64,000 nt of DNA from Eopsaltria australis. Its lineage: Eukaryota > Chordata > Aves > Passeriformes > Petroicidae. The notes beneath the pieces were generated by a model. The model made no database searches. It was given only the letters and a program-made list of their open reading frames with translations, and was not told where the DNA came from. Positions 49,501 to 64,000 of this stretch are shown here, piece by piece (position 1 is the stretch's first letter; each line of letters starts with the position of its first letter). A program made the position numbers and the translations under genes. Where the stretch lies: contig JAVTVJ010000349.1 of NCBI GenBank assembly GCA_034509425.1, positions 1,240,001 through 1,304,000 of the forward strand, in the 5' to 3' direction.

Positions 49501-52500
49501 CTGCCATTGTTTCCTTTCTTGTCTCTCAGGCCTATGAGGTTTTCCCTGACCTCTAAGTAGTTAGGCTTGAGAACAGAAATGTGGTTCACACAATGACTCC
49601 CACAGTTTGTATTTAACAAATAATACAGAAGATTAGATGCTTTGCATTAAGCTTTAACTGGTCAGATTTAAAGATTTTTTTTTTTCTTCTTGAATGTATT
49701 TTGCTGTCTTTATGTAAAGTATTTTGGTTATATTTAACAAGCATTATTTAGAGTGTATCTGCAAGATTTGTATACAATGTTTTTGCAACTTTAAAACTGA
49801 AAGAAGAATAAGCTCATGTCTTATTCTCTTAAAATTACTGTTCTTTCCTTGTATGGCAGGTCTCAATAATTCAAAATCTGGTTTTATTTAGTAGCAACAA
49901 TCTTTGCAGAAAATGTTTGGAGCAATAGAGAGAATATCTGCTTGTGAAATCTCTTTCCAACAGTTTTTATTCACAATTCATCTGTACAGTTGTAGTACGT
50001 ATCTTGTTGTCTTGCTGTCATTAAGTGTAATCTTTTCCTTTTGTCTTTTTACCACAACTCTCAGCCTTGGTTGAACAGATGCATGTGTCAAGAGGTTCCA
50101 GAAAAAAAAAATAATAGGAAAAAATAGTTTTCAGATTGCTAGTGTGTAAAAATTTATGTATACTTCATAAGATATATGTAAATCTTTTCAAACTCCACTG
50201 CATTTTTGGTAGTAACAAGAATATGAAAAATCTTGATTATGCAATATATTTTCTTTCATCATGTTAGTATACCAAGATAATCTTGGTACATTAATTTCTT
50301 CCATCTTTAAATGAATGTTTCTTTCCATGTAAAATCAGAAGTCAATTAACTCCCTTATTCTCTGTCAAATTCAATTTTAAGCATCTCAGTTGTCACACCT
50401 GTGTGTTGGCAGGCTGACAGGATAGGACATATGCAAGTGGGTCTTTTGGACCTTTTGTCTCCAGTTATGTCAGCCAAATGAGGAAGCTTCTTTATTTCTT
50501 GATAAGACTCCTTAATATACAGGGAGCAACTTATTTAAAATTATTTTATAAATTTAGGTCAGCTTCAAACTAGTTACACTACCTCCATTCTCCTCTCTCC
50601 ATATGACTGCATGGAAACTATCCAAATAGGTTTTTTTTCCACTAAGAATGCTTTTTATTTTCAACCTGCTTGTAATTGTGATTTGTTCTCCTTTTTTTTC
50701 CTAGCCTTGCCTTCAGCTGGTACAATATTTCTTATGATCTGGTGTTTGCCTTTCAGTGTCTTCATAGGGACTGCATTTTAATCTTTGTTTCTCACATTGT
50801 GGCTGTAAAAACCTTCCAGTATCCTCTTAAAAGCTCTACAGCTCTTGGTCACTTAAGTCCTGCTCTACATTTGCTTCATATTCAATTACTCTAATTTGTT
50901 AATGGATAATCATATTTGTATGCAGGTCTTCAGATAAGGTCATAACAGTTTCTTATCTTTTTGCTTGATAAGTGCCTCTTTTAACACACAGAGATGTTGT
51001 TGTTGAATTGAAACCTCAGGGCTTTCAAGGACAGGATGGACTTGGGTTTTTTTGAATGTAGGTCTTTTGTCAAATGGGATCCTCAAAAGTGTTCAGGTTA
51101 AAAAAGATATTTTATTGGATTCATTTGTTATCATACATGAAGTGATGAGCTAGAGGTAGTCTTCCAATTACATTTCTGTTGTTGAGAGTCTGGAAGTTTA
51201 AAGCTGTGGAAGGATAGCTAAGAAGACAGGAATTCCTTCTTTGCTAGAAAATCTTTCTCAGAATGCAAAGGGCAGATACTGCACATACTTCTGATGATTG
51301 CACCAACAAACTGAAAGATAAACCATAGAATACACTGGACATTTTAGAGGAGATGGAAGGGCATTATTTTTGAAATTTTAAAGAAATTTGCTAATTACTT
51401 TTGATTTCTGATTCCTGGCAAAGTTTCTGTTTATAAATTTTGCACAGCCTCAAATACTTTTTATAGCCTTGGCCTGGGCTGTCATGCTCCACTTGTTCTT
51501 CTCTTTCAAGTGAGATCTAAAAACTCAAAATATTGCTTGCTGATCTCTGTTCAAGTGAGAAAGTGTGTAGTACATCTGAGGCAAAATAAGTATGAGGAAA
51601 TAGAAAGTTTTAGCTCTAACGTCAGATTGCCCTTGCACTTGAGAGTTTTCTGGCATTGTTTGTATGATATTGACTTTTATGATCTTATAACCAACAGCAA
51701 GACATTTATTACATAATAAAAGTAAACACACTAAAAATAAAACCCATCAATCTTAGGTTATTACCTGCAAAAGAAAATTAAAATATCAATCTTAATGTGA
51801 AAGATGTATTAAAGTTTTAAAGTTGCTGTATACTCCTAAACGATTTTCATAGCTTTCAATCCAATACAATTTTGCACATCCTTAGAGATGTACAGACACA
51901 GTTAGGTAAATGCTTGTAAAACAAGAAAACTGTATCTTTCAAAAGGGATACAATTTAAGGATTTTATCTAGCAAATATTGCAGTGGTTCACATGTGCACA
52001 AATACAGAAATTAACATGTAGCAGGAAAGAGATTTCTTCTGATCCTGGGACTGTATGAAAATATGATAGCAAAAATAAGCATAACAGCTTTATTTTCTGT
52101 CAGCCGATAAGATTGTGGGGTTTTGTTTTGTTTGCTTGGATTATTTTAAGAAAAAAAATTGCAAGTAGGCCTAACAAAGACAATCTGAGCAAAAAGGTTG
52201 TCAGTAGATAAACAGAGGGCCATGTTGAATGCTGCAGTAGGTACAAAGCTGTGCAACGTAGACCCTTGAACATTTCATTTGACACCTTGTAGTGTGAATA
52301 TGGCTTAATTAAAAGGTATTCCATGAACTTGCACTTTGTATGTTTTTGCTTCTATGAGTGAACTCTTCCTTCCCCTAGAGTAAACCTAATGAAATCCATT
52401 AATTTTTGATGAAATAATTTTTAAGAGGGATGTAAATTTGATGTTAAGTAACTTGCAGACTAAAGCTTCCACAGGTTAGTTGTGTCTGTGTGGGTGTGTG

Positions 52501-52639
52501 CATGTGCACATGTGCAAATGACAAACAATTTGGTACTACCCTTCTAGTAGTAGATTCTGATAATGATTATTTGTAACTCTGGAGTCGAGAAAAATTTCCT
52601 CATTTCATTTTGGGGTGAATAAAGGTGAAAACACTGTGC
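43511..52639. other. Long intronic stretch, no gene seen
   Basis: About 9 kb of AT-rich intron. ORFs reach about 82 codons and none shows a recognisable domain. A-runs occur near 45119-45129 and 50101-50111, and a T-run near 49675. No RNA gene or identifiable mobile element was seen. Confidence 0.6.
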
Positions 52640-53460
52640 ATGAATTACCCTTAGTGACTTCAAGTTATCTCTTCCAGTCTAATGTTGAACTGAAAGATAA
52701 AACCTGGAAAAGATACTCAATTTGCTGGAGGTCCCTCACTGCTGAAGTACAAAATGGGCTGTTACTGGGCTCAGGAGGGTTTAATGTCTTCATTAATGAC
52801 CTGGAGAATAGAGTGCATGCTCAGCAAGCTTCCAAGTGATAAAAATCTTGGAAGAATGGCTGATAGAACACATGGTTAGGCTGCCATTCATAGGGATCTT
52901 CAAAGGATCTGAAAATAAGCAACCGAAAATCTCATAAAGCTCAGTGAAGAGAAGTCCAAAGTCTTGCATCTGGGAATGAAAAGTCCCAGGTACCAGTGAT
53001 GGAAAGATGAGCTATGCAGAGAAGAACCTTGGGGCAGTTTGTTCACCAGGGATTGGAAATATGTCCTTGTGGCAGAGACCAAGAGCATTTGGAGTTGCGT
53101 TAGGCAGAATCCTGCAGCAGGTTGAGGGAGACCATTATTCTTTCCTGCTCAGCACTAGTGAAAACACACTTGGACTGGTGTGTCCAGGTCTGGGGCCCCA
53201 GCAGGAGACAGAAGCATGGACATGTTGAATTGAGGACAGCAAAGGGCCACAAAGTCAGTTAAGGGCTTGACATATCTGACCTGAGGAAAGAGACAGCCTG
53301 GAGAGGAGAAAGCTCAGGGGAACCTTATTGAGATGTGCAAGTCCCCTTCTGGGGAGGGCTAAAGATATGATACGGCTTGACTTTTTTTTTTTGACTGACA
53401 AGGTGGGAGGCAATGAAGACAAAGTGAAATACACAAAATTTCATTTAAACATGAAGAAAA
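52640..53460 (+). mobile_element. CR1 LINE fragment, sense, truncated at both ends
   Basis: In order, the sequence follows the CR1 ORF2 C-terminal and 3' region: TTCATTAATGACCTGGAGAA near 52789, GTGCATGCTCAGCAAGCTTC near 52813, GCAAAGTCTTGCATCTGGG-type sequence near 52958, CTATGCAGAGAAGAACCTTGG near 53013, CAGCAGGTTGAGGGAGACC near 53115, a CTCAGCACTAGTGAAAACACA block near 53149, AGGACAGCAAAGGGCCACAAAG near 53232 and AGGAAAGAGACAGCCTGGAGA near 53283. It then decays through GACAAGGTGGGAGGCAATG into AT-rich repeats. The usual CR1 3' terminus is missing. Many substitutions and indels make it an old copy. Confidence 0.88.
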
Positions 53461-53469
53461 GCTTTTAAA

Positions 53470-53544
53470 ATTTATTATTTTTATTATTGATGTTATTATT
53501 ATTGTTATTATAAAACATAATAATCATAATCATAATCATAATCA
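53470..53544. repeat. AT-rich trinucleotide/hexanucleotide repeat (TTA, AATCAT)
   Basis: Interrupted TTA repeats pass into about four copies of ATAATC. The tract directly follows the decayed CR1 end, a common place for simple-repeat growth. Confidence 0.88.
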
Positions 53545-54103
53545 CAGCAACAACCTAAACAGACATGGCCTGCATAACATGCTTGGGCTTCTTTGTGTCT
53601 TTTGCTTTCCAAAACCTGTCATTTCCATATAAGCATGTTCATAGACCACACTGATCTTGAGAATAAAGAATAATGCAAATTTTGCACTATGCCATTGCTG
53701 CAATGGTATTGTCCCTCCCATAAATGACCTGCGTACACCTGCAGTGTTTCATGCTAACATAGAAATCAGAGCTAGTAGATCAATTAACTACTCATTGTAC
53801 ATAGCTCCTGGAGATAGAAAGGACAAAGTTGTATAATAAACTGACACGGAAATATTGTATACTTTCCAATTGAGTCAATATTTAGAATTATTTAAAAAAG
53901 AAGTGTCAAAATCTACTGTAATGGAACTTAATGCAAGACATAAGAAACTTTAAAAAAGTAAAATATATTGATTTTGTAGTCTTTTTATAGGTATAAATGG
54001 CAAGAACAGTTTTACAGAATTCTTTAGAATTAATTTTTCAAGGGAAATTTCATTACTTACACCTTAGACAAAGAGCATTATATTTTTTCTAAAATAGATT
54101 TAT
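53545..54103. other. Intronic sequence, no gene seen
   Basis: Short AT-rich gap between two CR1 fragments. Nothing supportable was seen in it. Confidence 0.6.
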
Positions 54104-54290
54104 TACAGAATCACAGAATTATGAGATTGGAAGAGACCTTCAAGATTATCGAGTCCAACCCATGCCCTAACACCTCCACTAAACCATGGCACTGAGTGCA
54201 CATCCAAACTGAGTGCCATGTCCAAAATACTTTTACATGTATGTGTCCATAAATATCCAAGTCCATCTTTTGTTCAGTGCAGCCCTTTTT
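54104..54290 (-). mobile_element. CR1 LINE, 3' end fragment, antisense
   Basis: The plus strand shows the reverse complement of the CR1 terminus: AGAATCACAGAATTATGAGA, then GGAAGAGACCTTCAAGATTA, GAGTCCAACCCATGCCCTAA and CACCTCCACTAAACCATGGC. These are typical of passerine CR1 copies. The similarity fades after about 54250, with a CAGTGCAGCCC trace near 54277. It is strongly 5'-truncated, about 190 bp. Confidence 0.9.
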
Positions 54291-59909
<5,619 letters not shown>

Positions 59910-60690
59910 AACTTTAAAGGGTGGTCCAGTCCCTTTGAGGCCACTCCTGCTCAGAGCATGGGTAACTTCAAATTTGTGTCAGATTACTCAGGGTTTTGCC
60001 TTGTTGAAAATTTAATATCTCCATGGATATTATCCCTCTGAAAACCTGTTATGGTTCCCAGCTACCCTCATTCTCATGTCCAATTTAAATTAGAATTTTA
60101 CAGATTATGTCTATTTCCCCTTATCCTGTTGTGGGTCTATGAAAAGATTCTGTTTCCATTCTAGTTCTTTCCTAAACTAAACATTGGTGTTAGATTTTCA
60201 CATACCCTTCACTTGTCCAGGCTGAAAAATCCTTTCCCTTCATGCTCTTTTGTCATACAATGTGTTCTTCAGCATCTTGAAATTTTAGGGGCTGTCCTCT
60301 GGGCTTGTTCTAGTCTGTCAATGTATCTGTTGTGCTGAAGGACCTTAGGTTGGACAAAGCATTCTAGAGGGGCCTCCTAAGCGTCGAGCAGATGAGCTCT
60401 CTCTCTTTAGCTGTTGGCTGTGCTCTTGTTCATGCATCCCATATGAGGTAAGCTGCACAGGTGCACCACACACTCAGCTTGTGTTTCATCAGGACTTCAG
60501 GTCCCTTTGTCAGAGCTGACACCTAGCAAATAATTTTTGCATAGAATGATCCTGTTCCAGGTATAGGACCTCACATTTCTGTTTTGGAATTTCATGAGGT
60601 TTCTGTTATTCTTCCAACTTGTTAAATCCTACCATAAAAGTCTGTCTGAATGGTAGTCCTGCCCTTCAAGACATCAGCCCATGATATCCT
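59910..60690 (-). mobile_element. CR1 LINE 3' region, antisense (3' half of composite copy)
   Basis: The plus strand gives the reverse complement of the CR1 3' end in order: a diverged GGTCCAGTCCCTTTGAGG near 59923, CTGCTCAGAGCATGGGTAAC near 59948, a TACTCAGGGTTTTGCCTTGT block near 59985, AATATCTCCATGGATATTA near 60013, CTTGTCCAGGCTGAAAAATC near 60213, CCTCTGGGCTTGTTCTAGTC near 60296, AGGACTTCAGGTCCCTTTGT near 60490 and GGACCTCACATTTCTGTTTTG near 60566. Each mirrors a block of known avian CR1 3' sequence. The copy is old. It begins about 280 bp after the exon and appears continuous with the 5' CR1 part at 60691-61850. Confidence 0.82.
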
Positions 60691-61850
60691 GTTTATCACA
60701 TCAGAAATAAGTTAAAAATCTGCTCTGCTGAAGTCCAAGGAGTTGATTCTACAAATTGCATTTTTCATTTCCCTCAGGATATTCAGCTGATGTTTATTGT
60801 GACCACAGCTGCTGTTGAATATCATTTATCTGAATGTTCTTTGCTCCTACACCAGGTTGGCCTGTCCAGTGCCTGCATTAAAAAAAAGTGACATAGACAT
60901 CTAGCACATTGCTTGTCCTCTGCTATACTGCCTTCCCCTGAGGATGCTGGGGTGGTTAAAGTCTGATGATAACCAGATCTTGTGTCTAGGAAACTTCTAG
61001 TACTTTAACAGTTTTGATCACTGCTCAATCAGATGGTCTGTAGCAGATATTCACCATAATGACCTCCCTCTTGACTTTCCCTTCTCATTCTAGCCCACAG
61101 GAGCTCAAGAGCTCATTGCCTATAGTGTAGCAGAGAGAGCTCTGTTAATTCAAGATCCTACTTTGTGTAAGGTGCAGCCTCTCCTTTTTTTTCTGCATTT
61201 CCTAGGAGTCTGTGTCTACCCATTTCAGCCCTCCATTCAGGTAAACTGTCCCACTGAGTCTCTGCTCTCAATAACACCACAGTTCTGTGACTGTACATGC
61301 ACTTCCAGTTTGTCCAGTGTGTGTCCTGTGGAGCACATTTTTGCACACAGACACTTCAAAAGACTTCATGTTGCTTTGTGAGAGGGAGGGAGAGAAACAT
61401 TCATTGCCTTGTCCCCATGTCTTTTCCCCTGGGTCTGTTGTTGCCATTTGCCTTTAGGTTTTGGCATGTGTCCATGACAAACTTAGTTTAGAGCTCTCTT
61501 CACTAGGTCAGCGGAACTCTTGCCCTGTTCAGCCAGGCAGATCCTATGTTTCCCCTCCTGTCCTCATTCCTTGAAGGGGACCCTGTGGTCAAAGAGGTCA
61601 CAGCCCTGTTCCTCAGCACCAGCTCCTTAGTAAAGTGCTGTTCTGCTGGAATCTGATACTCCCACTTGAACTTTTTCCCTTGTATTAAGGAGAACCCCTC
61701 TGGTCTCCTGTGCTCTCCAGCCTGTTCTTGTGCCCTGTGGACACCCTTTACTGCTCCTACTACCACTCTCTTGGCAGTGTTACTGGTACCCATGTGGATG
61801 AGTGACAAAGGGCAGTTGTTTTATCCAGTAATGGTTACTTGTGCCTGAGG
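60691..61850 (-). mobile_element. CR1 LINE 5' region, antisense: ORF1 esterase and ORF2 endonuclease remnants
   Basis: CR1 encodes ORF1, with an SGNH-type esterase domain, and ORF2, with an endonuclease and reverse transcriptase. On the minus strand the 5'-most part has an LIHMGTSNTA stretch (complement of 61773-61802) that resembles the esterase segment around HVGTNDTA. Downstream, 61503-61700 continues with a decayed esterase C-terminus. The stretch ETQWDSLPEW (complement near 61233-61262), followed by a basic segment, matches the start of the ORF2 endonuclease (ETWWD...). Near 60940-60980, GGATGCTGGGGTGGTTAAAG on the plus strand corresponds to the endonuclease GDFN-HP region. After about 60700 the sequence jumps to the 3' region, so the reverse transcriptase is absent. 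Stops and frameshifts abound. Retention of ORF1 is unusual, since most CR1 copies are heavily 5'-truncated. Confidence 0.8.
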
Positions 61851-64000
61851 ACTCTTATATCATAATTCCTCACAGCAGAGAAATATTTTATACTTTTCTG
61901 TGCTCCAAAACAAATGCGAGTGTTAATGATCAAAAAACCCAACAAATACTTTGGCAAGGTCTGGTTTTTTTATTTGATTTCAATCAGTTCTCAATGCAGA
62001 TTTCCTTTACTGGTGCTTCAAAACAGAAAGAAACAATAATTTTCTAACCATTCAGTGTCTAATCTTAGATGTTTGGTTTTGGTTTTTTTGTCCTTTTAGT
62101 AAGAGGTAGAAAACAGGTGTCAGAAAAATATACATAAGTTCACGGTATCATTGGTGTCTACTAAATATTTCTTATATTTCTGCAGATGCTGCCTGTTTTG
62201 CAGTGTTTGCCTGCGCAAAAATGTCTTTAACAGGACTGAAATTCTGGCCATAATTTGTAGCTCTGTAAATTTAACCTTTTAGTAAAAAATCAAGTGCGGT
62301 CCTAAACCTCCTGCAGAGCTTACATGAGATCCAAAAAATTCTGTGTACATTCTGACAAGAGATGAGGATCATAATAGAAAAGTTATTTAACAGTTAATGA
62401 CTTACGTGAGCTGAGCCTTTGCCTCAGTGAATTTTTGGAATTCATATGGAATGTGGATTTGATGAGAGGTTTTAGACATTCCTTATTTTATTTCATTTTA
62501 TCAGTCTGGAACATACACCATGAGTTAGCCCTTTCCATTCACTATGTCTTCAAGCAAGACATGTTCCCCTATTGTTTCTCTAAGAACCTTGATCTTTTCC
62601 ATGAAAGCATCTTTAGTTACAGTTCTGTTTCCAGATGGTATTCTTCTTTCTTGTCATCATAAACTAATTTCATGGCACACTTTCAAGATAATATAACAGA
62701 GTTAAATAAAGCTCTGAGGCTTATATACTAAAAAATCATAACAGCCTTGTTCTCTGTAGTATGTTTCCCTAGTTTTTCTGATGCTGAAAAAAATACTACT
62801 TTCTGCAGTTTTGTTGCATAATTATTCCAGAAACATTAAGAAGCTGGTGTGCCATAATTTATACATTGTCTAGCTGTTTAACTGCTGGTTTTTCTAGAAG
62901 AATTCCTAGTGGATTACTAGGTCTCCCGGAAGATGTAGATGGCACTGGCTCTTGTATTTGTCATTTTGTTTTGTGGCTGCAGCTCAGTTTCAGAAGTTCT
63001 CTTTTTAAAGTATAGCCATAATGAGAGTGGTGGAGCTGGACTATGCTGAAGGCTCATTGATGGCTTAGAATGAACTCTTAACAGAAATCAAATGAGTCAA
63101 TGACATTTTCAGAAAGTTGAGAGAATTTTACTGTCAAGATTTTTTTTCTGTTTTCTTTCAATAAAAAACCCAGATCTCCCAAATAGAAAACAATCCCCAG
63201 AGAAAAGTTCAAAGGTAAATCCTGAAAGATGAGGTAATTATTAAAACCTAGTCTTGTTTTTCCATAAGGTAAATAAGAGAAACTAGGGACTGTTCAACTA
63301 TTATAAGAAAGCCAGGAAATTTACCATAAGTTTCTGCAAAAAAATATGTGTAGGTGACTTACAAAAATATTCAGAGATAATCAATGGCCCATCTATATTC
63401 TGTTAACATGGGGTTTTTCTGAGAATTAAAAAAGTCTTTGTTGCCTCAATCTCAGCTACCATGACAGTGTCACCCAAAGCATTAGCCTTCTTTGTCTTGA
63501 GGTTGAAATACTGTGCACTACAAGTCTGAAACATTTTGAAAGTTAATTTCATTCTCTTCAGTAGTTCCACTAATAGCTGATTTATGATATGTGACTACTT
63601 CTAAATGAACTTTGTATAATTAGGTTCTCAATTCTCAGTAATTTTGAGAATCCCTAGTTGATTATAGTTGCATGAGTCGAGATTTTTATGAAGCTAACAT
63701 TAGGAATACAAATTGGATTAGTGATATTACAATGGTAAACTTTTTCTCGCAATAAAAATAGATGTGAAGGGAAGAACATGTAATATATTATCGTTAAAAA
63801 CACATCCATCTATTGGAGGGAAAATAAAGAAGACAATAAAGTAAAAAGAGATTCTATGTCAGAAAAGTCCAAAAAGAACAAGTAATAATCAGGTTTCAGA
63901 TTTAAGAACTACTTTTGGTAAAATATTGTGGTTAAATATATATTTTTACATTTACACACCCACACACGCACACCCATCCAAACCCACACCCACACATCTT
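61851..64000. other. Intronic sequence, no gene seen
   Basis: AT-rich intron downstream of the exon. ORFs are at most 75 codons. The next CSMD1 exon, expected to encode part of a CUB domain, is not seen before the window ends. Confidence 0.6.
63953..64000. repeat. CA-rich simple repeat, cut by window end
   Basis: Imperfect CA/CCA repeats (ACACACCCACACACGCACAC and similar) run from about 63953 towards the last bases of the window and may continue beyond it. Confidence 0.85.

Overview
This is a vertebrate nuclear window, most likely from a songbird (passerine). It is AT-rich with scarce CpG, has no compact genes or operons, and almost every long ORF is low-complexity or chance. Its repeats are avian: CR1 LINE remnants, ERVL-like solo LTRs of a bird type, and one tRNA-Ile-headed SINE with a CR1-like tail (29040-29180) that I recognise as the TguSINE1 type known from zebra finch and other passerines. 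The species call is inference; the repeat calls rest on motifs read directly, compared with consensus sequences from memory.

The only protein-coding feature I can support is one exon on the plus strand at 59438-59632. It is 195 bp, symmetric phase 1-1, and encodes a complete sushi/CCP domain that best matches the first sushi domain of CSMD1, a very large transmembrane CUB/sushi protein of neurons and epithelia. Positions 1-59437 are then the 3' part of the preceding CSMD1 intron and 59633-64000 the start of the next. CSMD1 is known for very long introns at its 5' end, which fits about 59 kb without another exon.

Layout: 1-3439 intron; 3440-4106 CR1 3' end (+); 5286-5848 solo LTR (-); 5854-15059 intron; 15060-16420 CR1 ORF2 remnant (-); 16421-23372 intron with A-rich and G/T-rich tracts; 23378-23957 solo LTR (+) with 5-bp target duplication; 29040-29180 SINE; 29885-30024 perfect GAAG microsatellite; 31545-32830 GC-richer segment of unknown origin; 33319-33415 CpG cluster; 36495-37063 solo LTR (-) with perfect target duplication; 40505-40979 probable solo LTR (+); 43256-43510 GC-rich block; 52640-53460 CR1 (+); 54104-54290 CR1 3' end (-); 59438-59632 exon; 59910-61850 composite CR1 (-) carrying ORF1-esterase and ORF2-endonuclease remnants plus a 3' end but no reverse transcriptase; 61851-64000 intron.

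I found no undescribed biological system. The points most worth checking are the exon assignment, the passerine-specific SINE, two minus-strand CR1 copies that both lack the reverse-transcriptase core while keeping the 3' end, the related ERVL-like solo LTRs, and an isolated CpG-containing stretch in otherwise CpG-poor intron.
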